A DNA stretch of 64,000 bases from Gymnopilus junonius (taxonomy: Eukaryota; Basidiomycota; Agaricomycetes; Agaricales; Galerinaceae). This document shows, one piece after another, positions 1-12,022 of this stretch (the stretch's first letter is position 1; every line of letters starts with the position of its first letter). Under the pieces are notes generated by a model. That model was not told the DNA's origin. It did not search any database and saw only the letters and a program-made list of their open reading frames with translations. Position numbers and translations under genes: made by a program. Location of the stretch: assembly GCA_015501075.1 (NCBI GenBank), contig JADNYJ010000029.1:186001-250000 (forward strand), written 5' to 3'.

Positions 1-2
1 CC

Positions 3-1173
3 CAACAACCAGCCACGGCTGGTCCGTCGAGTTCGCGACAAACGGTCCCTGCTCCACAAGCGGCCCCCGTCTCACATCATGTTCCAACTATGGGCTTCGG
101 TGGAGCCCTGCTATCTTCCAGAGCCCAGTCCATTCAACGATCAGCAGCGCGACAGGCACGTTCCGCAGCAATTACAAGACGAAGATCCACCAATGCGAGG
201 GGTCCTGGAGAAGCACTTCCTTCGTGGCTCCGAGACGACGATGAGGACGATGCTTCCATCGTTCACTTGAACTTTTTCCTCGACAATAACTTCAATGATT
301 TCGAGTATGCTAGACACCATCATTTTACCCAACGCCGACCGTTCAAAGAATCTCGTGAGAACGACCAGTATCGTCAGTCGTATACTCATCCCCCCAACCG
401 GAACCAGGATTCACTTTCGACTTTGCGCCGGAAGATGAGGATGTCCCACGCTCGCGCTTCTTCCCACCTACCTCTGCCGATGAACCTATTATTTTGGATG
501 ATGATGACGACCTGACGTCGAAACGTAGTGCCAGACAATCGTCAGGAGTTCACGAATCTTCCTCTGGAGCTGGGAAGTTGAACACGGTCCTTGTTTGCGC
601 CAAATGTTTGGATCCCCTTGTCCTTAATGCAGGTCTTGATCCTCAAGAGGGACAATTCCGACGTGTATGGGGTTTGAGATGTGGGCATCTCATAGATGAG
701 AAATGTCTGAATGAATTGGGACAGCCAGTTCACCAAGCTGAGGACGTCATCGTGGATCGGAAGGGAAAAGGCAAGGCTAAAGCAGTTCAGCACAAACATA
801 CATACGGAGATGCAGTTCCGGAATTGCAGTCGCTGGCAGAGGCAGAGGTGCCCAACATCCGCTCTCGCCTTCGTTCACGAGGCTCCAACCTCCTGCCATC
901 TTTACCATCATCCAATGGAGGGTCGTCTTCTTCAGCATCGGGATCTTTCGACCAATTCGAGTATTTACCTCCTCCCACCAAGAAACGCCGGACTAATAAC
1001 AAGAAACCGAAAATCGAAGGGAGTTTGAGTGGCGCTGTCCTGTTGCAAATTGTGGGAGGGTGCATGTGAGCGTCAAGATGGATGGGATTTGGGGGCCTGA
1101 GAAACAAAGAGACGTTAAAGGCGTCAAGGGTTTGCAGACGGAGGCTAGGGGTGCCGTTGCTATCTTTGCTTAG
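3..1173 (+). CDS. RING-type zinc-finger protein, C-terminal part (runs off the left edge)
   Basis: A continuous coding trend starts at the window edge, so the N-terminus is missing. A low-complexity Q/S/P region leads to a WLRDDDEDD acidic patch and an F/N/D-rich segment. Next comes a RING-like finger: CAKC near 595-606, then RCGH with D-E-K-C near 679-708. The last cysteine pair, in WRCPVANCGRVHV near 1030-1068, comes only after about 95 residues of low-complexity S/K/R-rich sequence, so the finger has a long insertion. RING proteins are usually E3 ubiquitin ligases; no substrate can be named. The frame changes twice, near 391-400 and near 1016-1021. Each change is repaired by assuming one missing base, and coding character continues on both sides. 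The stop is the TAG at 1171-1173. The zinc-ligand spacing is seen; the ligase function is inferred. Confidence 0.7.
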
Positions 1174-1877
1174 TTGGAGTTCAGCCATTGCTCCCTTTTC
1201 TTACCTCTTCTTGCACGTTTATTTATGGACGGACACAGCTGCTCGTTCTTGCATATTTTTCTTACATTGCATACTCCATTTCTCATTGTCACATACTATT
1301 GCTATCTGTTTTTTTCATTACTCATGCATCCTCCGCCCATTATTCAGTGTGAAATACATACCTCCATCCTCATGCATAGGTCATTTGTTTGCCTGTGCAT
1401 AGTTCTCGGTGCGTCGCAATCATTTTTTCATAACAATATGTACAAAGATTTAATTTCAGCGAGTGCATGTACAAACAGGCTATATTGCTTGATAATTCCA
1501 GGCATAGATGGACAATCTAGTCAATAGTTTGAACCATCTAGCTACCAAGAGGGATGACATCTAAAGATAATAACAATAATGAGGTTGTAGCAAGGACAGA
1601 GCGTCATCTCAGATGACAGGCTCTGGCAAGAGGCAGATGAGAGGATGACAGAACCAGAAAACCCAAAAGAAAAGGGAAAGACGACATTGATGTGACAGCG
1701 ATAAGAGTTTGGTTATGAATGCTACGAGCCAGAGTAACACGGTGCTTCGACAGGGAAAGTTCTCTTTCAAAAGAGGCCCTGACTTGTCTAGGAAGCGTTA
1801 AAAGATTACAGAAAGACGAGAAAAAAAAAGAAATGCAGTCCTAATACATCAAAAAGCAAATGCAGGAATGTGTCGTC
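1174..1877. other. Intergenic region between convergent 3' ends
   Basis: This T-rich then A-rich stretch separates the 3' ends of the RING gene and the DUF1996 gene. It probably holds both 3' untranslated regions. The reading frames here (for example 1174-1527) are T-rich and have no recognisable domain. I see no gene. Confidence 0.5.
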
Positions 1878-4394
1878 TTAATTCGTGAAATCATGATGGT
1901 GGATGAAGGCGCTGCGACGGCGGTGCTTCTCCATGCCACGCCTGGCCAAGGTCGTGGATCGCCTCTGACGGCACTTGGGTGCTGAGTCCGAGTCGTCGTT
2001 GCTGCTGCTGTCGCTCAAAGACCCAGCTGAAGGCGATGAAGAAGATCCGCCGGAAGAAGAGCCAGAGGAGGAAGAGCCAGAGCTCGATCCTGCGCTGGCT
2101 GGAGCTGCAGCAAGGATGGAAGGCTGCGAAGCCGGGGCAGGGCCAGCATTAGCAGGCGCAGGCGCTCCACTACCACTTCCACTTGCAGGAGCAGCGGCAG
2201 GTGCGACGGTAGGTGTCGCCTCTGCGGCAGCGGCACCACCAGCTCCAGGGGTATGAGCAAGTGGGATTCCAAGCAAAGTAATCGACGGGATCGAGATGGG
2301 CGGAATTGAAATGCTCGGGATCGAAAGACCCGGGATTGAGAAGCTCGGAATGCCATTGGGAATCGTGTGGGAAGTGGCTGGGTGGGTTGTGATGGCTGTG
2401 GTAGTCGAGGCAGCATGAGAAGTGGTGGCAGGTGAGGTGGCGGGTGAAGAAGCAGACTTTGCGATGGACGTCGTGGCGGGTGTCGTGGCGGGCGAAGAAG
2501 CAGGTTTTGAGGCAGGCGTCGTCGCAGGCGTGCTTCCTCCACCAGCGACGGTCTGAGCAGGGACTACATCAGACCCAGTGGCAGTGGGGTTCTGACCAGT
2601 GTACGCAAAGATCGGCTCAATAAGGGGAGGGGTGACGTCGTCAGTGAAGATGGTCGCTGTGTGGCCAAAAGGTTGAACGGGGTTGTTTCCAGGAAGCTTG
2701 AGGAGGGTGCCAGTAGCTGAAAAGAATCAAGAAACATCATATCATCAGTCAAAAATCATTTCGAGTTGAACGACAAGGAGAAATAATGTTTACTTTGCTC
2801 GTCAATGGCCTTCGTAATGTAGCAGTTCTTTCCTTGGTTCAGGTCGAAGATGCCTTGCTGAGCACAGCAGGTAGCGTCGCCAAACTCATTGCAGTGGCAC
2901 TCGTTAACGGCCTTCTGCAAGACACCTGAATCCCATCCGTTGATGAAGTCGGCGTGGTACCCGTAGCCAGTGGCGTCTCCGTAGGAGAAACTGTGGTAAA
3001 GGGAATCGTTTCTGAGTGACTGAAAAAAGTAGGACAACGTTTGCTAGACTTACACAAATGGCTGGGAGGTGTTCATGGCTTGAGACCTAACGCTATCGAA
3101 GTCATTTGAACCCCAGTAAACCTAGTAATCGGTAATGCCCCTCAGTAAGGTATTCCCCGGTATGTGACAAGAGGGCTTACCTCCATAAAGATACGTGGAA
3201 GGACAACAGGGAACTTGGGGTCACTGCACGATCCGCTGTCAGGTCCGGTGGAAAGGAAGGAGACATGCGACTTGTGGTCAGGAGAGTCGGTGTTCTAGGT
3301 GGCAAAAGGGAATGTTAAGGTTACATTATTAAGAATTTGTGTGAACTTACCTTTCCGTCCCAGCAGCTAGGGAAATTCTGATTAAGGAATCGATTAGTGA
3401 ACCGACTAAAGAAACAAAAACATCAGACGAACAATCTGAGCGCGGATACCACTGGGGCATGATTGAGCAGGCAGCTCGTTAAACTTGGTCGAGACACCAT
3501 TGAAGTCAAGGCAAAGGAAGGTGACGGCTTGCTGGGCAAAGCTGTTTGGATTGTAGGTGCGCAAAGTCGGGTCACCTAGAGCGCGAAAATATTCAATTGA
3601 GATTCCACTTTTGGTGTCGAGATGCTTACCACTCAGCATGCGGAACTAATTAACGGATATAAAAATGTCAGGTTCCGGGACGAGAAAATAGAAGTAGAAT
3701 ACTGACATCATCGGGGAAGGCAGTCGTCGTTCCTGGAGTGTCACTGAACAGATAGTCTGATGACGACAAATTGTTAGCTGCTACAAATCCAGCTAATCTC
3801 CAGTTCCTTACAACTATATCAAACCAAGTTAGAAAAACGGAACGAGAAAGAAAAAGGAATGAACAAACATAACTGCACCACCGTTCAAACTGGTGAAGCT
3901 CCCATTCTTCCACCTTTGTCAATCAACATTAAAACTCATCAAGAAGTAAAACAAAACAAGCCATACTGGAAATAAAGATGCTATAAAATCTTTTTGTCAA
4001 TCATATTATCGCGAAAAAAAAGTATAATATATTTACAGGGAACCAATAAGCAGACTTGTCTTGTGGAATAGGAATTGAGGTACATTCACTCTCGCGAAGT
4101 GAAGAGGTGTTAGTCGTAAATCGGAAGTTGCTTCCGCCGAGAACTTCATGAGGCATAATTAAAATTTCCATCAAAATTGATTGACTAAATGTTCACATAC
4201 CTGAATGCACATGGCTAGAGACCCTGCCAGGAGTGACGACTGGGTCAATACGTTCAGTAGTGATGAAATCCTCTATAATCCATAACAAATGAGCAAACAT
4301 CCCTCGCTTTTCAACGCGAAAACGAACCAATTCCCATGAGCCAGTAGGCATGGGCCGAGGCTGCCGCGGCTGCCAAAGTCAACAAGAGCTTCAT
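1878..4394 (-). CDS. Secreted DUF1996-domain protein with long S/P/A-rich tail
   Basis: The first exon begins at the ATG complementary to 4392-4394 and encodes a short signal peptide, MKLLLTLAAAAASAHAYW. Many small exons follow, giving pieces typical of the fungal DUF1996 family: a VVTPGRVSSHVHS-type segment (about 4200), S-D-T-P-G-T-T-T-A-F-P-D-D (about 3740), FLCLDFNGVS (about 3500), NFPSCWDG (about 3370) and YGYHADFINGWD (about 2940). Cysteine-rich ECHCNEFGDATCCAQQ follows. After the last clear intron (2718-2793) comes a long A/S/T/P tail with a run of short I-P repeats, then polyserine and a basic C-terminus. DUF1996 proteins are secreted or wall-associated with no established reaction. 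There is no GPI-like hydrophobic end; the C-terminus is basic and His-rich. The family call is secure, the exon borders approximate. Confidence 0.85.
2265..2350 (-). repeat. Tandem S-I-P peptide repeats in the DUF1996 protein tail
   Basis: Read on the minus strand, this stretch encodes consecutive 5-6 residue units of the form (S/P/G)-(F/L/I)-S-I-P, followed by LLGIP. The DNA shows the matching repeat, with GGGAT(C/T)GA-like units on the plus strand. It marks the start of the low-complexity tail. Confidence 0.7.
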
Positions 4395-7300
4395 GGTGAA
4401 AGAATGAGCGTGCTGTAGAAAGGACCGAAGGGGCCAGCTGAAGAAGGCTGGGAGAAAGAATGGAGGTTATAAAGGAGGGACGGGGACGGAACTGAGGAAG
4501 AGGATGATGGAAGGAAGAGGTAAGAAGAGCTGAACGCAAAATTCTGCTGCTCCGAAGTTCAAATCCAAACTTTGCGGCTATTTGGCTGCATAAGGACGTT
4601 GTCCTCCCCTGAATCGCCCCATACGCTTTGCTTGAGCTGACAATCCGTGGAAGTTGGTGGGCTAAATGTAGCTATCACCCTTGCTTTTGCCTTGTTGCCA
4701 TCGAACTCAAAACCACCAACGCCGCTATCACAACTCCGGCTGTGCGGAATAATCTACAATGACTTATCTTATCGCTTTTCTATGGATGTAGTGCTTCCAG
4801 ACGTCTTCGAGATCATGGAGAAGCAATCCTCAAGCTATCCTACAGCCCTCCAGAAGCATGCACATGCATCCGCCGTTTAATGAATCTCATAAACGTTCCA
4901 TATGCTTTCGTGACTGATCTCCGCATCCTGTCCGACCTGTCGACCAAAATAAAATGGGTGATGTTATGAAGGTCGTCGACGGAAACACAAGCACACCACA
5001 TTGAGCAGCCAAGAACATGATGATGGAGAATGACGTGCAGGGTGCCCAAGGTGCCCCACCCTCTGAGTTAATACAAAATAAATGCTTCTCGAACGTTAAC
5101 CAAATTAATAAAAGACCAATGGACGCCTTGAGCAACGCGCTGACATGGGAAGAACGATGGACATTGCGGGAACATTGCAGGAGTCAGAGATGAATTGTTT
5201 GCCTACGAAATGCCGGCCGTTGATAAATAAAACGTCAACCCATGGGTACCTAATGTTCGTAAAGGCGAGCGTGTCCTCGTAATTCGAGGCAGCTGATGAA
5301 AGTGATTTGATATCCTTGCCTTTGCTGCGTAATTAAAGATCTGCAGGAGTCCGCGCTCGCGATAACGGAAGCGCATGTGGCCAACAGAAGCGAAATGCAA
5401 ATAAAATAAGGGGCGTGCTGTAACGTAGATCCTCGGCGACAGCCTCACAGAACAAACGAGGTTGACTGCTCACGAAGGATATCTAGCATGTATTAAATTT
5501 GCGATGAATTCGAATGCACTAAATTTAATGATTAGAGGCTTGCCACTTCCGAAAGGTACAGTTTATGTGGCATGAATTCAGGAGCTGATCAGGCGGAAGA
5601 AACAAATGCGGCGGCGTAGTTGGCACGCTGAAAACAACTTCGCACAACGGGAAGACTGCTTGCCAAAACACATGAAGGGTGTGGGGCCCCAGGTTCTGCA
5701 CACAGTCAGCATGGAGGAGATGGCAAAGAAAGACAGGCGGTATACCATAAAAAATATCAGGAACATAGAAAAGCCGCTCGACTATGTGGCGCAGTTCCAA
5801 AAGCATCTATTCCATTTTGAATGTTAAAAATAGACCATAGAGTTCAATAGCAGGAGCCTAATTCACCATTACAGCGACGCCAGTTAACTAATCATTGATG
5901 CAGAGACGCCCTTCTTCATCTCCTTCCCATAGAGGCCACCTTCGAAGGGGAGCCGACATCGGTCTACGTCATACAGTACAGCAAAACCTTGTCTTTCCAC
6001 AGGAATACAGAACGCCGGTTCATCCAAAGGAGAAATGAGATGAGAAATGATAACAGTGCATTCCATCTGTGGAGTTAGTGTACGGTCCAGAATCAGGAGG
6101 AGGACAGGTGGCAAACTATAGCACAAGGCATCAGCGACCAGATGACAAGGCGAAAATCCCGGGCACAATCCTCGTCTGGTATCCATGGAGTTGGGGTCTT
6201 TCGTGGAGTCGACAGGACAGTAAACTTGGACCAATGGATGATTACGCTTCTTCTATGTCCACACGTTATCCTTGTATGCCCGATAATCCCTCTTCTATAT
6301 CATGAAGCATCCAGACCACTCGCCCCAAGGAACCTGTTAAGAGGTTAGAGTCAGTGGAGCGACCAGTATTACGATGCCCTGGAATGAATCCTGGACGTCC
6401 ATAGAGGTGTTGATGGTTTGTAAGGATAGACAGCGCTTAACAAATGCATGAAACCATAAATGCAATGTCATCGCGGAAGGTGAAAGGGAAGTGATTAAGC
6501 ACCGCCGTGGCGGTGCAAGCATGGAAGCCATAGCGAGAAGGCCCTGCCCCGAATCCGACTAGGATAGTACACCTGATGGAAGCGAGTGCCTGGAACGTCC
6601 AAAGTCACTGAGTCACCGAGTTGCTTTAGAGAAGCTAATGCGCCCGGTCTTCATTAGCGATCCATGTATCTAGACCGTCTGAAAACATCCACACCCGCGT
6701 ACATGCATTGAAGTTCGTTCCAATGGAAGGCATACGCTCCAGTCTCAAGATGAGAAACATCTCTTCCTCATTCCCAAGAGGTGAGTATTCTCACATGCAA
6801 CCCTCGTCGCATGATGTGGCGAGCGAATGTAAGATTTCTCAAATTCGAGAATTCTCGATTCCTTGAACAAAGCGCGCTTGTTCAATGGAAACAAGCTCCG
6901 GAGCGTAGTTTCTTTATTCCTGTCCATAATGCGTACATAACCTTGCATAAAACCTTCGCGATTTGAGTTTCGGGTAGAAATGTAAATTTCAAGCTGGAGT
7001 TGGAAGATGCTCTATGGAGTAATGCACAACGGGAGCCTCGCAGATTTTAACCCCTCGCGCAAAGCCCGCAATACAGAGCGATGTCATGAGGTTGAGGCAT
7101 AGCAAAGTCCGTGGAAATTAATGCGGAACCGAAAGGGGGGAGAACGTATTGTGACTTGCTGCGATGTACCGCACGCCGTGAGGCTGGATTCGGATAAGAC
7201 AGTACATGTTGACTGCAAGTGGTTCCACCCTATCCTGCGTTTTATTGACCAGGATTTTGAGGCCATTGATTGAGAGATGCCTATGGATGAAGGCATTTAG

Positions 7301-7910
7301 TTGATGACAGTTTGCTCATTGATCAACTGTTGCTTGACAAACACAAAATCATCATTCAACAACCAAGAAGAGATTGGGTAGATAGAGCGGGGGGAAGATA
7401 CGAGGCCAGATATTTGGAACGTCAACACATGAAGGACGGTCTGGTAGCCGTTATGTTATCAGAAGTAGAAAGGTGTGGTGGACGAAGTGAAAGCTTCTAC
7501 AGAGCGTGGAAGTTCGAAGCATGGCTAATAACGACTGGATTACATGTTGCCTGGATGGAACAACTCCGTGTCAGCACTCTGGACGTATTATGGGCGAGTC
7601 ACAGCGAGCGTTGACGAGCTGGGGCATAAGTTGACTCTGAAGACATTAAGCAGCGGGTCAGAGGCCAGTTCAACAAATTGCTCCTGGAAATTTGTGTACA
7701 TTCCGTAGCATTCCGATAGGGAACTTGTCGAAGGAGTTTGCAAGCAGGTTTCTCGACGTTCCTCCACATAACTCCTTGTTGAGGAAGGAATGAAGAAGTC
7801 TCTAATCGAAACTTGACAGTTTTCGTTAGCATCTCTGCGTGGATGTCAATTGTAAAATGAAATGATTCACCATGATGCGATTTAGACTCCTCGTGAGAAT
7901 CGCTTATAAT
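4395..7910. other. 3.5 kb gene-poor region
   Basis: Only short overlapping reading frames are present on both strands (longest about 116 codons, near 5884-6234). None has a recognisable motif, and none joins to neighbours through good splice sites to make a protein-like sequence. I found no terminal repeats, transposase or reverse transcriptase motif. The right end probably includes the 3' untranslated region of the next gene. Its origin is unknown; old decayed sequence is possible. Confidence 0.4.
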
Positions 7911-8686
7911 CTAGAAGTCGAATCCACGACCTCTGCGACTTTCTTTGATACCGCTCCTCTTCATTTTGTCCGCCTTGCGGCGAGCATTGTCAGCCTTAGC
8001 AAAATCTGCGACTTTCTTCTTCTGCGCTGCGGAAGTCTCTTTCTTTATGGCGCTAGATGCAGCAAACATAATGAGGTTATGAAGCTAGGGGACCGATCAA
8101 CATATATTCAAGGAGGCTTGACAATAAAACGAACCTTTTGCAAACATTCGTCTATGTTCTGAGACTGTGAACGATGGGCTGTGGATGTAATAAGAATTGA
8201 GTGGGTTGATGCGACATAATGCGGCTGGAGTCATGTCAGTTTCAAAATTTTCATTTTTCAGCTCAGCAACAACGGACATTTTTCATCAACGCTGGATGAG
8301 CCCAACGGGGAATCCACGTGTCGTTCACTGAACAACGGACCGTAGCTTTCGTATTGACTTTGTTGACGTTCTAGGTAATATAACTCTGTGGGCACCATCT
8401 TCAATACTTGTGTGAAACGCATGTATCTCACCTGACCTCCAGGCCCCGAACTCCTTGAAAATGAAACTTCCACCAGTTCCTTCGGTATCTTCTTTTCAAC
8501 CAAGCAAAATTGTTTCAGCCAGTCTGAAGCTTCTGCATTATCTTTCTCTGTCACAAGTTGAGAAAGCAATGGAGGTTTTGGAAGAGCTCCGCGTGACGAT
8601 GTGGCTGCTGCGTACGTCCGACATATTGTGGGCCTAAAAAGTCGTCTGAATTGGACAGAAAAGATATAAAACTTTTGGAAATTCAT
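7911..8686 (-). CDS. Mitochondrial GGQ-domain peptidyl-tRNA hydrolase / ribosome rescue factor (ICT1/Pth4-like)
   Basis: Four exons can be assembled on the minus strand. The N-terminus, MNFQKFYIFSVQFRRLF, is basic and hydroxyl-rich, as expected for a mitochondrial presequence. Exon 1 ends in SFSRSSGPGGQ, the GGQ catalytic motif of class I release factors. After an intron the next exon reads NVNKVNTKATVRCS, then WIPRWAHPAL, both typical of this domain. A 53 nt intron (8277-8225, branch CTGAC) leads to HYVASTHSILITSTAHRSQSQN. The last exon encodes a lysine/arginine-rich tail ending GRGFDF and the TAG at 7911-7913. A basic tail after the GGQ domain is the hallmark of YaeJ/ICT1 proteins, which hydrolyse peptidyl-tRNA on stalled mitochondrial ribosomes. 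There is no stop-codon-recognition domain, so it is not an ordinary release factor. Confidence 0.88.
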
Positions 8687-11600
8687 TGAGAATAAGTAAC
8701 GCAGGTACCCATGGATTTAAAGGTTGGACATGGAGGAGATAAAGGGGAATGAGGAGTGAAAGCTGGACATCCTGTTCATTGTTGCGCTGGCTCATGTAGG
8801 TGGCTATTTGGTCAGTTCATGAGAAATAAACACTTACGCAAGCTACGGTACCGAGCCACATAGCACAAGCATTGACGACCTTTAACAGTTTGAACTTGCC
8901 TTAAACCTTCTTTTACTGCAGCAGTGAGCAAAACTCAGTATGACAATCATACATGCAACAGTAAAGAACCACACCGTTTATGGTACTTCTTAAACCCTCT
9001 TAAAGTTTACACCTAACTGGTCTCATAGTTCCTTTATTTACAGCTTGAAGTTTTCAGGTTTTCCTGGCAACCAAAAACAAATCATCCTGAAAAGCAACCC
9101 AAAAAGAGCATGTTTTCAGACTTTAAAAGATGCACAACTAAATGTCTGATACGATTGGACTGGTACTGGATACAAAGTTGAATCGAGAGTCAAATTGCAA
9201 GAGCAAGGCGATATCTTGCCTATTCTCGTTCCTGTATTGGTGATAGGGTGTGGCTCTCGTCTGGCCAATTTGAGCTCCAAACACCTATTATACTGTTGAT
9301 GGCGGTAAGTAACCTTTTTCCTTTGCTTATCATAATGGATTGACTTTCCATAACCCTTTTCATCGATCTGCGCACACGTCATTCAACCAAGACTATCGTT
9401 GTACGTGGCTTTCAGCCAACGGTGCCGAGGTCTTGGAGAAATTGCTATATATCTGCTCTATCTCCATCTGTGTTCTCTCCGGATCTTGACTTTCCTTGTT
9501 CTCGACTACCATCCATTCCAGGTTCTTTACAGGAGTGCCAATAGATGAAAATAACACGATTCGGCACCAGCGAAAATTCATTTTGGGCGCAACGTCATTC
9601 TATCTCTAATCTAAATCTCGCCAGATCTTTGAGTGTGTTTCTTACGACATTACGGACGAATCAGGAGGTTCCGGCGAGCTACAGGACAGATTTCCGTCCA
9701 AGGGAGCTCGTGATTGCGTTGAACGCCGCCAAGAAAGCAATGCTGTTTTAAATTCCGTCATCTATTTGAATACAGCAGAACCGGCATGTCTGGGACAGAA
9801 CCTAGATAAAATAACCAAGGATCTCTGTCAATTTTGAATCTACATCTACATACGAAGCGACCGGTCAATTATCCGCATCTGCGATACAGCTCAGAAATCT
9901 CGATGCGGATCCCAGATCTTGTATCTATCAACTGACCAAAGTTGAACCATTGCGGCCCCGATTTACAGAGCATGGTCTGAGTTGACGGCTTTATCTGTCT
10001 TTGCACCCATCTGAAGGAGATCAAGGCATTCCGGGTGGTGACCTTATACCCGCTCTATCTCCGCACTTAATAGGGCAAACAACCTTTAAATACTCAGCGT
10101 TGTATAACCCAGCTTCTCCCAAATCCATCAACCTGGACAGTTTTGAAGGCGCCGCTTTTCTTAATTCCGCTGCCTTTCATTTGACCGTGGAGGTCTCCTT
10201 CGACTGTCGCTGACCAGTGTACTTGGTCTCTTCCCATCAACTGTACTTGACCTCATGCATTTCAAAACTCGAACGGTTTCAAAAATATCAATTTGGATAA
10301 TTATTGTGCTGACAATAACGACATTTTGTGGCACTATCACTACTTTCGGCCACTTCCTTATCATCTCATTTGGGTCAGGATCCATTGTATCTGCTAGTTC
10401 CCGCTGCTTACAACGACGACCCTTTTGTCAAGTTTTGGTTGTTTCTATCTGAGCGGAGGAGGGAGAGAAACAGAGTAACCGGCAGCGTACCAGGTCTTCT
10501 AGACACGGAGGACGTCAACAACTGCTCTCTATTCACTTGCTTCGTCTTCACTTGCCTGATGGCTGGAATCTCTTGAATTAGCTTATTAACTATCGGCGTT
10601 TTCGGGGCAGATCTTTTGAAGCTGGATTGCTTGGAAGGAGGATTTTTGAAGAGCAGGGGTTTCGATCGTTCCAGAGATGTAGGAACACAAGTGCGCTCGT
10701 GTTGGAAGTTTCGTTCACGTCTTTTCAAGGCCATACAACCAGTCATGACTGCCGCTCAGATCCTGTCTTGCTTCTCAGGGGACTCACCAGGATTGGCATG
10801 TACTTTATACTGCAAGGGGTGACAGTGCAAGAGGAATAACAGTGTGAGGCATTCGCCCTGACCACTGATCCACGAGCAAGGTCAGCATGCTTGTATGACT
10901 CTAAGAGCCCCAACTTCATCGTCTTAGTCAAACACTCGGCCTTATCCTCCTCCACAAATCGCATTTCCCCAGGATAACCGACGGAACAATATGCTGTTCC
11001 TTCCGCTGACCCAATCTTGCCAATCCCACGACCGTGTTAATAGCCTGTATTATTCAAGGTTTGATTACGGCAAATGTAATCTCCAACTCACTAGACAGCC
11101 CAGAGACAGACAGCGGCGAACTTGGTTCCTTTTTCTCAACGGACCTTCCTCGGGCAAAAGAACCTCATGCAGAGGTGCCACATTCCATCTAGAGTCGGAC
11201 CGCGACGTTGTGAATTTTTGGGCGATTAATCGTCGACGCACCCGATTGGGTAACTCAATATGGAGAAGTTATACAGAGCGGAATGCCCTTGTATTACATC
11301 GCGGTCAACGTATTTCTATGTCTGTCGTTCTTACCAATGGGTCTTCCTTCGCAGGTGGGTTTTTGTCCCCTTGGAATGTTGTCACTTGACCTTTCGGTAA
11401 TGACTGTCACAGTGAAGCCGAAAACGATGACCTTTGAAGTCTTTTTATGTTCAACCCTAAAGCAGGGCTGTCACAACTGACGACGGTGTCGACTAATTTT
11501 GAACCGAAGCCATGGCTCTTTCGCTTTATTCGACTGACAAGGGATCTGGCAGCGACATACATGGCTTATCTACTAGAATTTGCCTGTGTCCCAGAGAGGA

Positions 11601-12022
11601 TCCCAACTCCATACGCTCATTTGACATTGCGGCTGAAATAAGACTCGACTGTCAAGGCAAACGGAAATTAGTGCTTCCAAATGCACCTTTCCACTATTTC
11701 GTTTATTTCTATTTTGAGCCAGTTCCATGGGGGCGGAATGCCTCAATAGCTCTGGGCAACTATGGAATCACTTTTAGTCGAATATACATCAAAATGGAGC
11801 CTCGGTCGTAGTGGTCATTATTACATGGGTTTTCGCTTGCTTGTATATACGCGATTCCAAAGCGCGCTGATGTCGTATCTTCGGATTTCTCAGGCCCCAT
11901 TACTCTGGTAATCTGATCAAAATAATGGATCTTGTCGTGTAAGAATAGTATACATGTAAACTACCTAAAATTATTTCTACCACTGGACTGGCATCATTTA
12001 CACGTGGTCTTCTCCTATTTAC
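8687..12022. other. 3.3 kb region without a recognisable gene
   Basis: Several open frames of 60-130 codons occur on both strands, for example 10991-11389 (+), 11512-11811 (+) and 10743-10964 (-). None shows a domain I recognise and most end in unsupported frames. The stretch 8940-9120 is T/A-rich. One basic open frame is listed separately at 10408-10746. No transposon hallmark was seen. Confidence 0.35.
10408..10746 (-). CDS. Possible hypothetical basic protein (weak)
   Basis: This is an ATG-initiated open frame of 112 codons on the minus strand, rich in K, R, S and P. It contains a P-S-K-Q-S-S-F-K-R-S-A-P-K-T-P stretch resembling disordered nuclear protein sequence. No domain, partner exon or splice evidence was found, and another open frame lies just upstream at 10743-10964. 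It could equally be chance. It is recorded only because its composition is more protein-like than that of its neighbours. Confidence 0.2.
   Translation of the reverse strand: MTGCMALKRRERNFQHERTCVPTSLERSKPLLFKNPPSKQSSFKRSAPKTPIVNKLIQEIPAIRQVKTKQVNREQLLTSSVSRRPGTLPVTLFLSLLRSDRNNQNLTKGSSL

Noticed and set aside
2015..2542. Minus-strand frame giving R/L/P-rich protein of 175 codons
   Set aside because: It is an alternative frame of the low-complexity tail of the DUF1996 gene; the S/P/A frame continues from the upstream exons.
4540..4575. B-box-like GTTCAAATCC suggesting a tRNA gene
   Set aside because: No matching acceptor stem or A box could be folded around it by eye.
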